A DNA stretch of 64,000 bases. Origin: Candidatus Mnemosynella biddleae. Lineage in GTDB: Archaea; Halobacteriota; Archaeoglobi; Mnemosynellales; Mnemosynellaceae. Of the stretch, positions 53,023 to 63,931 are shown in pieces (position 1 is the stretch's first letter; each line of letters begins with the position of its first letter). The DNA lies in NCBI GenBank assembly GCA_002011165.2, contig MTMI02000010.1, positions 1-64,000 of the forward strand, in the 5' to 3' direction. The translations under genes were made by a program, and so were the position numbers. Under the pieces are notes generated by a model, which was not told where the DNA came from, ran no database searches, and saw only the letters and a list, made by a program, of their open reading frames with translations.

Positions 53023-53440
53023 TGTTTCTATCTCGGTTGGGATACTCTTCATAGTTGTGATAGCTGTAGTGTCAGTAGTTGTCACGAATTTGAATATTGC
53101 AGAGGGATACATGGAAGAAGCGAAGAAGAGTTATAATGAGCTTCAGGAAAATAAATTGAATACAAAAGTCACAATCCTCTCTATTTCAGTCTCTGGGACT
53201 TCGGCAAGTTATTCGATTAACATTACGGTAAAAAACGATGGATCAACAGAACTGGATCCTTTGAAAATAAGTGTGTTGGTAGATGGTGATCCAAAGACCT
53301 TCTCGGTAACACCTTCAACTCTCTGGATACCAGAGAACGAGATAACGATAAGCGTGGAAAACCTCTCAGGCAGTGGGATGCACAGAGTCAAGGTGGTAGC
53401 AGAAAATGGAATTGCCGACTACTCAACCTATTCCATCTGA
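53012..53440 (+). CDS. flaF: Archaellum stator protein FlaF
   Basis: The 142-residue protein begins GFSVSISVGILFIVVIAVVS, a single N-terminal membrane helix, followed by a beta-sandwich domain with a CARDB-like repeat (INITVKNDGSTELDPLKISV). FlaF/ArlF links the motor to the S-layer. The start ATG overlaps the end of the upstream gene. Confidence 0.85.
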   Translation: MGFSVSISVGILFIVVIAVVSVVVTNLNIAEGYMEEAKKSYNELQENKLNTKVTILSISVSGTSASYSINITVKNDGSTELDPLKISVLVDGDPKTFSVTPSTLWIPENEITISVENLSGSGMHRVKVVAENGIADYSTYSI

Positions 53441-53451
53441 GGTGATCGAAA

Positions 53452-53886
53452 TTGGGATTTGGAACTACGGCAACTCACATAATCTTCTTCATAATCTCAG
53501 TTATCTTAGCAGCTTCAGTGGGATCTGCACTTCTCGTCACCACTCAGGGAGTCATGGGCTCCATAACAGAGAAGAGCAAGATATTAAGTTACAAACTTGA
53601 AACCGAAATAACGATAATAAACGATCCAGCTGCGACGAGCAACGTTTTCTATGTGAAGAACACTGGAAAAAGCGAGATCCCTCCTGATCCTATAGACGTG
53701 ATAATAGATGGAGAGTATATTGACCCCTCTAACGTTTCTGTTTCGGTAATAGGAGGCGGTGTAACCGCAAAACCGGGAGATGTTATAAAAATTGTTGTGA
53801 GTGGTGCACCTACTACCAGCGGAGATCATACGGTTAAGATAGTTGTTTATGGAGGTGTTTCAGACATCTTCGAGTACACAATCTGA
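53452..53886 (+). CDS. flaG: Archaellum stator protein FlaG
   Basis: The 144-residue protein starts TTG-GGA and has an N-terminal helix ATHIIFFIISVILAASVGSALL followed by a beta-rich outer domain similar in size to FlaF. FlaG forms filaments capped by FlaF in the periplasm-like space. It follows a GAGGTGATCGAAA site. Confidence 0.8.
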   Translation: MGFGTTATHIIFFIISVILAASVGSALLVTTQGVMGSITEKSKILSYKLETEITIINDPAATSNVFYVKNTGKSEIPPDPIDVIIDGEYIDPSNVSVSVIGGGVTAKPGDVIKIVVSGAPTTSGDHTVKIVVYGGVSDIFEYTI

Positions 53887-53895
53887 GGTGATTCA

Positions 53896-54591
53896 ATGGT
53901 ACTTCTTCACAAATTTGCTATAAAAAGAGATGAATTTGAGAGAAGGTTAGGAGGTGGAATTCCAAGCGGTTCCATAATGCTAATAGAGGGAGGTTATGGA
54001 GCAGGAAAGAGCGTTATATGCCAGAGAATGAGTTATGGATTCATAGAGAACAAACACTCTGTAACATACATCTCTTCACAACTCACCACAAAGAACTTCA
54101 TCAATCAAATGCACGCTTTGGATTACCCTATTGCGAAAGCCCTTTTTGAAAGAAGACTTATCTTTATACCCCTTTTTCCACTCATTCAGAGTCCAAAACC
54201 AAGATATGACTTCCCAGAGAGGCTCATGACTGCAAAACAGTTATTTGAAACTGAAGTCATTGTCATTGACTCTTTCTCAACTTTCATCTCTTCAATTGAT
54301 GATGGGAAAAAAATCATTCAGCTAATGTCATTCTTTAAAAAGCTCTCTGGACTGAACAAAACTATAATACTAACCGCAAATCCGGCAGAGTTGAATGAAG
54401 AAGCTCTTTCTATTCTTCGATCTTCCGCAGATGTATACTTGGAACTTAGCACAAGGATTCTCGGAGGAGATGTAAAGCACATGATAGAGGTGAAGAAATT
54501 CGTCGGTGCCAGGGGCTCTTTTGGTTCGATAATAGGATTCAGAGTTGAACCGAAGATAGGATTTGTCGTTGAGATCACCTCAGTTGCCTGA
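53896..54591 (+). CDS. flaH: Archaellum motor regulator FlaH
   Basis: The 231-residue RecA-like ATPase has Walker A EGGYGAGKSVICQ near residue 30 and Walker B VIVIDSFSTF near residue 118, typical of FlaH/ArlH, which binds FlaI and switches archaellum assembly and rotation. The start follows GAGGTGATTCA. Confidence 0.9.
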   Translation: MVLLHKFAIKRDEFERRLGGGIPSGSIMLIEGGYGAGKSVICQRMSYGFIENKHSVTYISSQLTTKNFINQMHALDYPIAKALFERRLIFIPLFPLIQSPKPRYDFPERLMTAKQLFETEVIVIDSFSTFISSIDDGKKIIQLMSFFKKLSGLNKTIILTANPAELNEEALSILRSSADVYLELSTRILGGDVKHMIEVKKFVGARGSFGSIIGFRVEPKIGFVVEITSVA

Positions 54592-54603
54592 GAGGGGTGA
54601 GAG

Positions 54604-56247
54604 ATGGGAAAGTTCGAAGATGCGATGAACAGAAATCCGCACCTGAAGGCGTATGTGAACTCTTTCGTCAGGAGATATGGAAGAGTTCCGGGTTTTGAGG
54701 AGAGACTATCGCGAGATATGGCAGAAATTGAACACCCCAATATAATTTATCCTGTCGGAGATCCAATTTTCATACACATTTATGGAGATGTGAAAAGAGA
54801 GAAAAGATGCATTGTGATAGAGCCAAGTCTGAATGAGTTAGAAGAGAAGAAATACAAACTAATTCTTTCCCTTATATTAAACAAAGCCCCACACGAACCC
54901 GTTCCCAAAGATGAATCTGAATTGAAAGACCTCATAACGAAGCTTCTAATGGAAAGCATTTCCATAGGTCCAGGTGGTACTTTACCCGAGGAAGAGGGAG
55001 GAAGACTGAAGATAAGGTTGAAGAAGATTAGTCAAGTTCCCGTAACTGAGGAGGAGTTCGATAAAATCCATTACATTCTCCAGAGAGACATCGTAGGAAG
55101 TGGAGTGTTAGAACCGTTAATGAGAGATCCGTACATAGAGGACATTCACTCCCTAGGAACTATGAACATCCACATCGTTCACAAAGTCTTCGGAATGATA
55201 GAGACTACTGTAAGATTCAAAAATGAGGAGGAACTGGACAGATATCTCAAAAACCTTGGAGAGAGGATAGGAAGACCGGTAAGTGATGCCAGACCGATCG
55301 TTGACGGAACGATGCCAGATGGATCACGTATCAACATCGTGTACAGCAATGATGTTAGCGGGAAGGGACCTAGTTTCACGATAAGAAAGTTCAGTGATGT
55401 TCCCATAGCAATAACACAACTCATAAAATGGGGTTCTATCAGTGCGGAAATTGCAGCGTATGCCTGGCTTTGCCTAGAGAATGGTATGAGTGCTTTTGTT
55501 TGTGGTGAAACAGCTTCGGGCAAAACAACTCTCTTGAATGCTCTTCTTTCATTTATCCATCCCAAATCGAAGATCCTAACTGCGGAAGACACTCCAGAAG
55601 TAAGACCTCCACACAAGGTATGGCAACAACTCATCACCAGAGAGAGTGGACCTCCAGAGTCGAGAGTCGAGATGTTCGATCTTTTGAGAGCTGCTCTGAG
55701 ATCGAGACCAAATTACATAATAGTTGGAGAAATTAGGGGGAGGGAGGGTGCGGTTGCATTTCAAGCCATGCAGACCGGTCATCCAGTATTAGCTACTTTT
55801 CACGCTTCTTCAGTGAGAAAAATGATCCAGAGGTTTACTGGAGATCCTATCAATGTTCCCGTGACCTTCATAGACAATTTAAACGTTGTTTTCATTCAAC
55901 AGGCTGTTTACAGAAAGGGCAAGTTCCTCAGAAGATGCACTTCGGTTGAGGAGATAGAAGGATATTTTGAGGAGGCTGGAGGAGTAGTCACCAGAGCAGT
56001 CTTCCAATGGGATTCAATTGACGACGTGCATATTTTCCGAGGTATGAACAATAGCTATATCCTAGAGAACAAAATTGCAGAAAGAGCGGGATATGAAGAT
56101 AAAAGAGAAATCTATGACGATTTGCTTTTAAGAGCTAAAATTCTTGATGAGATGGTCAACCGAGAGATTTTCGATTACAACCAAGTTAATAAAATAATTC
56201 GTGACTTCTACGACAGAGGGCTAGAAGGTATTCCATTTCCAATTTGA
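54604..56247 (+). CDS. flaI: Archaellum motor ATPase FlaI
   Basis: The 547-residue secretion ATPase has Walker A CGETASGKTTLLNA near residue 300, an ASP box, HASSVRKMIQRF and the Walker B EIRGREG near 380. These are the T4P/T2SS GspE-family motifs. It hydrolyses ATP for both assembly and rotation. The start follows AGAGGGGTGAGAG. Confidence 0.95.
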   Translation: MGKFEDAMNRNPHLKAYVNSFVRRYGRVPGFEERLSRDMAEIEHPNIIYPVGDPIFIHIYGDVKREKRCIVIEPSLNELEEKKYKLILSLILNKAPHEPVPKDESELKDLITKLLMESISIGPGGTLPEEEGGRLKIRLKKISQVPVTEEEFDKIHYILQRDIVGSGVLEPLMRDPYIEDIHSLGTMNIHIVHKVFGMIETTVRFKNEEELDRYLKNLGERIGRPVSDARPIVDGTMPDGSRINIVYSNDVSGKGPSFTIRKFSDVPIAITQLIKWGSISAEIAAYAWLCLENGMSAFVCGETASGKTTLLNALLSFIHPKSKILTAEDTPEVRPPHKVWQQLITRESGPPESRVEMFDLLRAALRSRPNYIIVGEIRGREGAVAFQAMQTGHPVLATFHASSVRKMIQRFTGDPINVPVTFIDNLNVVFIQQAVYRKGKFLRRCTSVEEIEGYFEEAGGVVTRAVFQWDSIDDVHIFRGMNNSYILENKIAERAGYEDKREIYDDLLLRAKILDEMVNREIFDYNQVNKIIRDFYDRGLEGIPFPI

Positions 56248-56257
56248 GGTGATTTCA

Positions 56258-57937
56258 ATGAGCTATATCAGTGCTATCCAAGCTCTAAACATTTCACCTA
56301 AAAGGTACTTAGCCCTTTACGGAGGTTCAGCCATAGGAACATCTATTTTAATAACTGTGACTCTGATTTCCCTCTTTCCCTCAGTATTTGGAGAGGGTTT
56401 AGGCAGATTTATAGCTTTTTCAATTCCGCTCTATGCTACTGTCTCCATTCTCCTTTACCCTCTTATCCTTAGAGAGAGAATAAAGAATGAAATAAACCAA
56501 AACATGCACTATTTCATAACCCACCTTGGAATTCTCGCAACTTCAGATTTGGATAGAAAGAAGATGATAGAGCACTTGGCAAATAGAAAAGAATTTGGAG
56601 CACTTGCAGAAGAGATAAGAAAGATATATGTTTTGATGGACACATGGAATCTCAGTTTAGCTGAAGCTTCGAGAATAGTTGCCAAGAAATGTCCCTCAAT
56701 AATTCTTGCGGATTTCTTGGATAGATTTGCTCATGCAGTTGATGCTGGAGAAGATCTCGAGGAATTTCTTAAAAGCGAGCAAGAAACTGTTATGAATCAG
56801 TATGCTGTAATGTATGAGGGGGCTCTCTATGATGTGGAGAATTTAAAGGAGATTTATGTTTCACTGACGATCTCCTTAGTTTTCGTAGCATGCTTCGCTT
56901 TGATTCTTCCTGCGATTTCTGGACAGGATATATCCTTTTTGATGTACTTAGTGATCTTTTCTTTTATTTTCGCAGAAATACTGATCCTTTACTATCTTAA
57001 AGTAAAAGTACCCAAAGATCCGGTGTGGCATTCTCTGAAGGGTTATCTAACCCAGTTGGAAAAAAAGTACACAAAGTATCTTGCAATCTCTATTCTGGGA
57101 TGTGTGATGATTTCGGGTCTGATAATTTTTGAGATGATGAGGCATCCCGAACTACTTGAAGGAGCCAGACCAGGATTATTGATTTCAGCAGGGATAACCC
57201 CCATGTACATTCTCGGAAGAATAACAAGAAAAGAAGAGGCGATGTTGAGAAGAAGAGATGATAACTACGGTGCTTTTATGAGATCGCTTGGGGGAGCTAC
57301 TGCAGCTCGTGGTGGAATGGTAATTCCTGCTCTTGGAAGTCTTCAGACTCATGATTTCGGACCTTTGACGCAAAACATAAAAGCTCTTTATAAACGATTG
57401 AAAATTAGAGTCGACAAAGAGAGAGCTTGGAAGCTTTTCTCAGCTGAAACGGGATCCAACTTGATTGATAGATTCACAGATATGTTCGTAGAGGGTTTAA
57501 CAGTCGGAGGTAAAGCCGATGTGATTGGAGAGATAATCGGACAAAACGTAACTAAAATAACTGGCTTGAGAAAGAAAAGGGATCAAACTGCAGGAAGTAT
57601 GACTGGTGTGTTTTATGGAATGATGGTCGGAGTGTCCTTCTCGCTCTTTGTCACTTTTCAAATAGTTGACATGATCAACACCATGTTCTCTCAGATGGGG
57701 GAGATTTCACCACTAGTAGCCGAGATCTTCCCGATATATCTTTTCACCATCCAGTATACACCATTCTATCTACTCATCATACTTATTGCTCATGCACTTC
57801 TCTCATCACTTATGATAAAAATTGTAGACGGAGGACATATAGCCAACATCTATACTCATTTCATCACAATGTTATGGATAGGAATGATAACTGCGAATTT
57901 AACAGAGTATTTCATATCACCTATGTTGTCAGTATGA
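56258..57937 (+). CDS. flaJ: Archaellum platform membrane protein FlaJ
   Basis: The 559-residue membrane protein has about seven helices in two groups. A TadC/GspF-like domain (LAKLCPS-type segment KKCPSIILADFL, then DAGEDLEEFL) recurs around residue 370-420. It anchors FlaI in the membrane. The true ATG 56258 follows GAGGTGATTTCA; a GTG at 56249 overlaps that site. Confidence 0.9.
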   Translation: MSYISAIQALNISPKRYLALYGGSAIGTSILITVTLISLFPSVFGEGLGRFIAFSIPLYATVSILLYPLILRERIKNEINQNMHYFITHLGILATSDLDRKKMIEHLANRKEFGALAEEIRKIYVLMDTWNLSLAEASRIVAKKCPSIILADFLDRFAHAVDAGEDLEEFLKSEQETVMNQYAVMYEGALYDVENLKEIYVSLTISLVFVACFALILPAISGQDISFLMYLVIFSFIFAEILILYYLKVKVPKDPVWHSLKGYLTQLEKKYTKYLAISILGCVMISGLIIFEMMRHPELLEGARPGLLISAGITPMYILGRITRKEEAMLRRRDDNYGAFMRSLGGATAARGGMVIPALGSLQTHDFGPLTQNIKALYKRLKIRVDKERAWKLFSAETGSNLIDRFTDMFVEGLTVGGKADVIGEIIGQNVTKITGLRKKRDQTAGSMTGVFYGMMVGVSFSLFVTFQIVDMINTMFSQMGEISPLVAEIFPIYLFTIQYTPFYLLIILIAHALLSSLMIKIVDGGHIANIYTHFITMLWIGMITANLTEYFISPMLSV

Positions 57938-58275
57938 TTGTCAAAGTAAAGTTTGAAAAGATGGAAATTGAATGTGAAGTTGCAAAAACTCTGATTAAAA
58001 AGATAATAGGTCTCTCCTTCTCATCTGAAAAAAGATGTATGCTATTCGTTTTCTCAAGAGAGGGGTACTATCCTTTCAGCATGCGTTTCATGAAATATTC
58101 TCTAGATTTCATCTTTATAAACTCCGAGCTGAGAGTTGTGGATCTCAGGGAAAGAGTGAGAAAAGGAGTCGTGAAGAGTAATAAACCATTTATTTATGCT
58201 ATTGAGGCTCCAGAAGGAACAATAAAGAAGTTGGGATTAAAAGTAGGAGACTCCGTCGAAATTAAACTACCTTAG
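57934..58275 (+). CDS. DUF192-family small protein
   Basis: The 113-residue protein has the DUF192 pattern: KKIIGLSFSSEKRCMLFVF, MRFMKYSLDFIFINSEL and YAIEAPEGTIKKLGLKVGD. The function of the family is unknown. It overlaps the flaJ stop by ATGA, so it is part of the same transcript. No signal peptide is present in this copy. Confidence 0.8.
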   Translation: MIVKVKFEKMEIECEVAKTLIKKIIGLSFSSEKRCMLFVFSREGYYPFSMRFMKYSLDFIFINSELRVVDLRERVRKGVVKSNKPFIYAIEAPEGTIKKLGLKVGDSVEIKLP

Positions 58276-59146
58276 CATTTTTTTCGTAAAACTTTTTGAG
58301 ATCGGAAACTCTGAACTCGTGCACTCCTGTGAGAGTTGGGAATTTACGCTTTCCGAGGATGAACTCTGATATTTCCTCTTTTAAAATTCTGGAAATGGAA
58401 AAGATTGAAGTCGTAATTCTCGGATTGACGTCAACAACAACTGGTTCTTCTCCAAGAACAAAATCAACCCCATAATATCCATGAAGTTCGAATATCTCTC
58501 CGCATCTAAGTGCAATATCAATAAGCTCTTTATTGAATTCTGAAGGACTTCTATTTCCCTCGTATCTTAATCTTCCATCTTCAAAAACTATGGATTGCTC
58601 GTTCACAGAAAGAAGGATGGATCTATCTCTTCTCACAACACTTACACTTCTGTGGACGCCTTTTACAAAAGGAGTTGAAATGAGCTCCTCTGACTCAACA
58701 GGATGAGAAGAAATGAACGTATTCTCACATCCGCAACCAAATCTTGGCTTAACCACATATCTATCTGAAGAGATTGACATCGGAGTTCTTATTCCCTCCT
58801 TTTCGAGAATCTCATAGCACCTCAATTTATCAGCACAGATTCTCACCGCTTCTGGCGATGAGCCGAGATTTTCGGAGGAGATTTCCTCGGTTAACTCGCT
58901 AAGAAGAATATCAGGAGCTATTAAAAGAGTTGCATCCACTTCCTTAGAGAACTTTCTGAGACTTTTCCTAAAATCTTCAATGAAAATTGGAGTTCCGCAA
59001 TTCATTAAAACATTTCTCGTGAAATAGAAGGTAGTGCATCCAATTCTCTCAAAAGAAGTTACAAGAGTATGTAACATTGCGAAGCCCTCGTAGATAAGTT
59101 CCTCCAAATTCTCCGCTGTTGCAAACTCTGCAATGAGGACTCTCAC
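58262..59146 (-). CDS. ATP-grasp enzyme, MfnD-like (tyramine-glutamate ligase family)
   Basis: The 294-residue protein is a short ATP-grasp enzyme of the COG1821 type: YVVKPRFGCGCENTF (ATP-binding strand) near residue 128 and GVDFVLGEEPVVVDVNPRITTS (metal and ATP site) near 226. In methanogens this family includes MfnD, which adds glutamate to tyramine in methanofuran synthesis. Another small-molecule ligase is possible. It is convergent with the DUF192 gene (14-base overlap) and divergent from surE. Confidence 0.6.
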   Translation of the reverse strand: MRVLIAEFATAENLEELIYEGFAMLHTLVTSFERIGCTTFYFTRNVLMNCGTPIFIEDFRKSLRKFSKEVDATLLIAPDILLSELTEEISSENLGSSPEAVRICADKLRCYEILEKEGIRTPMSISSDRYVVKPRFGCGCENTFISSHPVESEELISTPFVKGVHRSVSVVRRDRSILLSVNEQSIVFEDGRLRYEGNRSPSEFNKELIDIALRCGEIFELHGYYGVDFVLGEEPVVVDVNPRITTSIFSISRILKEEISEFILGKRKFPTLTGVHEFRVSDLKKFYEKNAKVV

Positions 59147-59192
59147 ATCATAAGAGAAGTTTTATAGGTTAATAAAATCAGTGATGGTTTTA

Positions 59193-59981
59193 ATGAAGAG
59201 AATTCTGATAACCAACGATGACGGTATTTACTCTCCAGGGATCAGAGAGGCTCATGAGGCTGTGAAAGATCTCGGTGAAATTTATATTGTCGCTCCAGCA
59301 TCTCAGAAAAGTGGAGTAGGGCGCTCTATCTCCATCTTCGAACCTATAAGAGTTTCTGAAGTTTTCGTGGACGGACTCCGAGGATACGCAGTTGGAGGGA
59401 CTCCAACAGATGCTGTAATCATAGGAATCTTTGCCAAGATGCCTTCAAAACCAGATCTTGTGATTTCGGGATTCAACGTAGGAGAGAATTTGAGCACAGA
59501 ATCAGTGACGACTTCTGGAACAATAGGAGCAGCTCTCGAAGCAGCAACTCACGGAATTCCTGCAATTGCAATCTCGGTTGAAGTGAGAGAAGAGGCAGAA
59601 AAATTTGATGAAATACCAAAAGCTGGCGATTTGAGAATTGGAAAAAAGCTTCTTAGGTCCCTTGCAAAGAGGATTCTCGAAAAGGGTCTACCTTCTGGAG
59701 TTGATCTTATAAATGTGAATATACCGTATGATGCAGATGATGAGACAGGCATCAGAATAACCAAATTGGCGAGAAAGGTTTTTAAAACCTCAGTGGAAGA
59801 GAGGAGGGATCCGAGAGGGAAGCAATATTACTGGATTAATGGAGGTCCGATTAAAAAAGCTCCTGCAGGAACGGATGTTCATGCTCTTTATCAGGAAAGA
59901 TGTATATCAATAACTCCAATTTCTCTTGACTGTACTTCAAAAATAGATTTCAAGATTGTGGAGGAGTGGTTGGGAGAATGA
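59193..59981 (+). CDS. surE: 5'/3'-nucleotidase SurE
   Basis: The 262-residue protein has ILITNDDGIYSPGI at the N-terminus and ISGFNVGENLSTESVTTSGT near 93, the metal and phosphate sites of SurE. It dephosphorylates nucleoside monophosphates. I start at ATG 59193 because a TATA-like TTTATAGG about 28 bases upstream fits a leaderless transcript. It overlaps rpiA by four bases. Confidence 0.95.
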   Translation: MKRILITNDDGIYSPGIREAHEAVKDLGEIYIVAPASQKSGVGRSISIFEPIRVSEVFVDGLRGYAVGGTPTDAVIIGIFAKMPSKPDLVISGFNVGENLSTESVTTSGTIGAALEAATHGIPAIAISVEVREEAEKFDEIPKAGDLRIGKKLLRSLAKRILEKGLPSGVDLINVNIPYDADDETGIRITKLARKVFKTSVEERRDPRGKQYYWINGGPIKKAPAGTDVHALYQERCISITPISLDCTSKIDFKIVEEWLGE

Positions 59982-60646
59982 ATCTCAAAAAAATGGCAGC
60001 TCTCTCAGCACTTAGATTAATTGAGGATGGAATGGTGGTTGGACTGGGAACTGGAAGCACAGCAGAAGAATTTTTGATTGTGCTCTCAGAAAGGATAAAA
60101 AAAGAGGGGTTGGAGATTGAAGGAATTCCTACATCATTTAGGACGAAAAAGAAGGCAATTAAGCTCGGAATTCCAATTACAAGCTTAGATGAGCATCCTG
60201 AGCCGGATATAGCGGTTGATGGTGCTGATCAAGTAACTGAACGACTTCACGCGATAAAGGGAGGTGGTGGAGCTCATACCTTAGAGAAGATCATCGCTTA
60301 TGCTTCGAAAAAATTCGTGATAATAGTCGATGAATCAAAGATGAGCGAAAAGCTGAGTCTTCCAATTCCCCTTGAGATCCTCACTACATCTCTCCCTCTA
60401 GTTGAGCGAAGAATTTCTGAGCTTGGTGGAGAGTTGAATTTAAGAGAGGGAAGCGGAAAATACGGACCTGTAATATCAGAAAACGGTAATCTGATAGCTG
60501 ATGCAAAATTTGGAACCATTGCACACCCAGAAAAGCTGGAAAGGGAGCTAAATGAAATTCCCGGAGTGATTGAGAATGGAATTTTCACAAGATGTGATGA
60601 AGTACACTGTGCGGGAAAGGAGCTTCGCATCCTAAAAAAGAATTAG
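59978..60646 (+). CDS. rpiA: Ribose-5-phosphate isomerase A
   Basis: The 222-residue protein carries [33 protein letters not shown] and DESKMSEKL, the RpiA signature segments. It interconverts ribose-5-phosphate and ribulose-5-phosphate. The ATG overlaps the surE stop. Its end overlaps the convergent aroC by four bases. Confidence 0.95.
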   Translation: MNLKKMAALSALRLIEDGMVVGLGTGSTAEEFLIVLSERIKKEGLEIEGIPTSFRTKKKAIKLGIPITSLDEHPEPDIAVDGADQVTERLHAIKGGGGAHTLEKIIAYASKKFVIIVDESKMSEKLSLPIPLEILTTSLPLVERRISELGGELNLREGSGKYGPVISENGNLIADAKFGTIAHPEKLERELNEIPGVIENGIFTRCDEVHCAGKELRILKKN

Positions 60647-61725
60647 AGTCTTCTCGGGATGAATCCCGAGAGCATCATATGATCAGCTAAAACTATTCCA
60701 AGCATCGCTTCCGCAACAGGAACGATTCGTGGAACTATCGAAGGATCGTGTCTCCCTTTTATCGATATTTCCACATCTTTTTGTTCCCTCAGGTCAACAG
60801 TTTTCTGTGATTTCGAAATGGAGGGAGTGGGTTTAACCGCAATTCTAACTTTAAGCAACTCTCCTGTGGAGATCCCTCCCAAAACTCCTCCAGCATTATT
60901 GGAAGTAAAGACTATCCTACCATCTTTGAATCTCATCTCATCGTTCATCTCGCTCCCTCTCATTTCAGCAGATTTGAACCCCATGCCTATTTCCACACCC
61001 TTCACTGCACCAATGCTCATCATGGCTTTCGCTATATCTGCATCAAGCTTATCGAAAACGGGCTCTCCAAGTCCAGGGGGAATACCTGAGGCAAGTATTT
61101 CAACGATTCCACCAATACTATCTCCTGTTTCAGCAACCTCTTTTATGAGCTTCTCCATTTCCCTTGCAGCTCTCTCATCCACACATCTCACAGAATTTTC
61201 CTTATAGCTGAAAACTCTCTCTGGTGATGCTTCCGAAATCACATTCCCTATTCTCACAACATGACCCCGAATTTTAATTCCAAAAAGGGATAAGAGTTTC
61301 TTTGCTATCGCACCAGCACAAACTCTTCCCACGGTCTCTCTTCCAGAGGATCTTCCCCCTCCTCTGTGATCCCTATGGCCGAACTTCAGGAAATATGTTA
61401 AATCTGCATGTCCGGGTCTTGGAACATATCGGAACTTCTCATAAGGAGATGAATCTACATCTCTATTCCACACGATCATGGAGATTGGTGTTCCTGTTGT
61501 TTTTCCCTCAAAAACCCCTGAAAGAATAGTTACTCTATCTTTCTCCATTCTCTTCGAAGTAACTTCCGACTGTCCTGGTCTTCTCCTATTGAGTTCAACC
61601 TGAATATCCTCTTCGGAGAGGGGAAGATTAGAAGGACATCCATCTACAACAGCTCCTACAGCCACTCCATGGCTCTCGCCCCATGTAACAACTCTGAAAA
61701 CCCTTCCAAAGATGTTGCCGCTCAT
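60643..61725 (-). CDS. aroC: Chorismate synthase
   Basis: The 360-residue protein has the family signatures [39 protein letters not shown] and [17 protein letters not shown]. It converts EPSP to chorismate using reduced FMN. It overlaps aroA by four bases, so the last two shikimate steps are co-expressed. Confidence 0.97.
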   Translation of the reverse strand: MSGNIFGRVFRVVTWGESHGVAVGAVVDGCPSNLPLSEEDIQVELNRRRPGQSEVTSKRMEKDRVTILSGVFEGKTTGTPISMIVWNRDVDSSPYEKFRYVPRPGHADLTYFLKFGHRDHRGGGRSSGRETVGRVCAGAIAKKLLSLFGIKIRGHVVRIGNVISEASPERVFSYKENSVRCVDERAAREMEKLIKEVAETGDSIGGIVEILASGIPPGLGEPVFDKLDADIAKAMMSIGAVKGVEIGMGFKSAEMRGSEMNDEMRFKDGRIVFTSNNAGGVLGGISTGELLKVRIAVKPTPSISKSQKTVDLREQKDVEISIKGRHDPSIVPRIVPVAEAMLGIVLADHMMLSGFIPRRL

Positions 61726-63002
61726 TCCAACCTCAACCTCGCTCCTATATCATAAAGATCATAGAAGAAGTTTGGATAAGAGACGTCAACAACTTCAGCA
61801 CCTCTTATTATTGTTTCACCCTCTGCAATGAGGCCAGCTATAGCAAGAGACATAACTATTCTGTGATCTCTATGTCCGTAAACTTCACATCCAAAAAGAG
61901 AGCTTCTCCTCACTCTCAACGAGTTCCCCTCCACTTCAATATCTGCGCCCATTTTTCTTAATTCAGTTGAAATTGCCTCTAACCGATCGCTTTCCTTGTA
62001 TCGAAGCCTCCCTGCATTGTAAATAAGGGTTTCTCCCTCTGCAACTGTTCCAACAACAGCAAGAATGGGAACAAGATCGGGGATATCGGAGGCGTCGATC
62101 TCAATTCCTTGAAGCTCCGAGGGATAAACTTTAACAACCCTGCTCTTGAGGTCCCATCCCACCTCTGCGCCCATGTCTCCGAGAATATCTATAATTGCGG
62201 AATCTCCTTGTTCACTAGGTTCAAGATTTCTAACCCTCACGGAAGACTGGGTTACAACTGCACCACAGATTATAAATGCTGCAGAAGAGAAATCGCCTGG
62301 AATGCGGAAAAAGTTTGGAAATTCAAAATATTGATTTCCCGAAACTTTGAATGTGTCAGTCCTTTCTTCGATTTCAATTTTTGATAGTTCAAGCATCTGG
62401 AGGGTCATGTTGACATAGGGTCTTGATTCTATTCTCGAGGTAACGTGAATTTCTGTATCCTCTTCGGCCAGAGGAGTGGATATGAGAAGAGAGGAGAGAA
62501 ACTGAGAACTTACATCACCAGAAATTGATGTCTCTCCACCTCTCAACTTTCCCTCTATCACAAGAGGTGCTGTTCCATCTCCTTTAGTTGAAATGACGTG
62601 TGCTCCAAGCTCATTTAGAGAACTTATAAGAGGTGTATTCGGTCTCCTTCTTAAAGACTCATCCCCTGTGATGATAGATATTCCCTCAATCGTAGAGCAA
62701 ACTCCAGTCATGAATCTCAGTGTTGTTCCAGAATTCTCTGCATTTATAACATCGTCAGGAAGAGAGGGAGAGCTTTCAACACCTCTAACTCTCAGAATGC
62801 TTTCCTCTTCCTCGAATTCAATTTCAGCACCTATTTTCTCACAGGCTCGTATCGTTGCTTTAGTATCTCTGGAAATAAGAGGATTTTGAATTTCAGATTC
62901 TTCACTAAGAGATGCCAAAACTATTGCTCGATGTGTGTAACTCTTTGAGGGAGGAGCCAAGAGTTCTCCAGATAGCTTGGACTTCTTTATTATTACCTTC
63001 AT
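61722..63002 (-). CDS. aroA: EPSP synthase (3-phosphoshikimate 1-carboxyvinyltransferase)
   Basis: The 426-residue protein has [41 protein letters not shown] and [12 protein letters not shown], the substrate-binding segments of AroA. It catalyses the step before chorismate synthase. I start at the ATG 63002; a TTG immediately before it is also in frame. Confidence 0.97.
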   Translation of the reverse strand: MKVIIKKSKLSGELLAPPSKSYTHRAIVLASLSEESEIQNPLISRDTKATIRACEKIGAEIEFEEEESILRVRGVESSPSLPDDVINAENSGTTLRFMTGVCSTIEGISIITGDESLRRRPNTPLISSLNELGAHVISTKGDGTAPLVIEGKLRGGETSISGDVSSQFLSSLLISTPLAEEDTEIHVTSRIESRPYVNMTLQMLELSKIEIEERTDTFKVSGNQYFEFPNFFRIPGDFSSAAFIICGAVVTQSSVRVRNLEPSEQGDSAIIDILGDMGAEVGWDLKSRVVKVYPSELQGIEIDASDIPDLVPILAVVGTVAEGETLIYNAGRLRYKESDRLEAISTELRKMGADIEVEGNSLRVRRSSLFGCEVYGHRDHRIVMSLAIAGLIAEGETIIRGAEVVDVSYPNFFYDLYDIGARLRLE

Positions 63003-63091
63003 CAAACAGATTTCTTTTACATCTCCTATTTCATTCTTTGCCTCGCTTAAGATGAAAAGGATTTTATAAAGCCCAGATAAATCGAGAATTG

Positions 63092-63931
63092 ATGAAAAGA
63101 ATTCTCATATTCCTTCTGATAGCTCCATTGTTTATAGCTTTTCTCCTTACAATCACCTTTTACCAAGAAGAAGATGAAAGGATAAATGTTGTTGTAAGTA
63201 TTCCTCCCCTTAAAGAAGTTGTCGAAAGAATTGGTGGAGAACACGTTAAAGTTTCTGTTCTTATCCCAGAAAATTCAAATCCGCACATTTACGAGCCTAC
63301 TTTCGAGATGATGAAGGATGTGAGCGGAGCTGAGATATACGTTCATTTCGGAACTCTGGAATTCGAAAAAGAGTTCCTTGAGGAGATTTTCTCTCTGAAC
63401 AAGAACGTCTTGATCCTGAATGTATCGGAAGGTATTCAGATCGATGAAAGTGACCCTCATGTGTGGATATCACCTCTGAATGCAAAAATAATTTCAGAGA
63501 ACGTTTTTAGAACTCTTGCATCTCTAGATCCGGTTAATGAAGAAGTTTACCTGAATAACAAAGAAGCTTACCTGAAGGAGATCGAAAAGATTCACAAAGA
63601 GAACGAGCAGTTCTTCTCGAAGACGGAGGAGGATGTAATACTCGTGTATCATCCAATTTTAACTTATTTCTCAAGAGATTACGGACTCTCTCAAATTGTA
63701 ATTGAAGAGGAGGGAAAACCCCCGAGTATTAAAGACATCATTCATCTTAGGAGAATTGTGGAGGAAAAAGGAATTAAGAAGATGATAGTTCCAATTCAGC
63801 ATGATTCCGAAGACGTTAGAGTTCTCGCTGAAGAGTTAAACCTTAGAATCATCACTGTGAATCCTCTTAGTGAGGACTATCTGAATGCCTTGAAAGATAT
63901 TTCAAGAGCTGTTAGAGAGGCAGTAATATGA
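63092..63931 (+). CDS. Metal ABC transporter substrate-binding protein (ZnuA-like)
   Basis: The protein of about 279 residues has an N-terminal membrane anchor (ILIFLLIAPLFIAFLLTITF) without a lipobox Cys, then the cluster A-I fold. Metal ligand histidines are in NPHIYEPTFEMM, DPHVWISP and VYHPILTYF. It would bind Zn2+ or Mn2+ outside the cell. The His-rich loop of some ZnuA proteins is absent. A TATA-like TTTATAAAG lies about 27 bases upstream. It overlaps the ATPase gene by ATGA. Confidence 0.85.
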   Translation: MKRILIFLLIAPLFIAFLLTITFYQEEDERINVVVSIPPLKEVVERIGGEHVKVSVLIPENSNPHIYEPTFEMMKDVSGAEIYVHFGTLEFEKEFLEEIFSLNKNVLILNVSEGIQIDESDPHVWISPLNAKIISENVFRTLASLDPVNEEVYLNNKEAYLKEIEKIHKENEQFFSKTEEDVILVYHPILTYFSRDYGLSQIVIEEEGKPPSIKDIIHLRRIVEEKGIKKMIVPIQHDSEDVRVLAEELNLRIITVNPLSEDYLNALKDISRAVREAVI

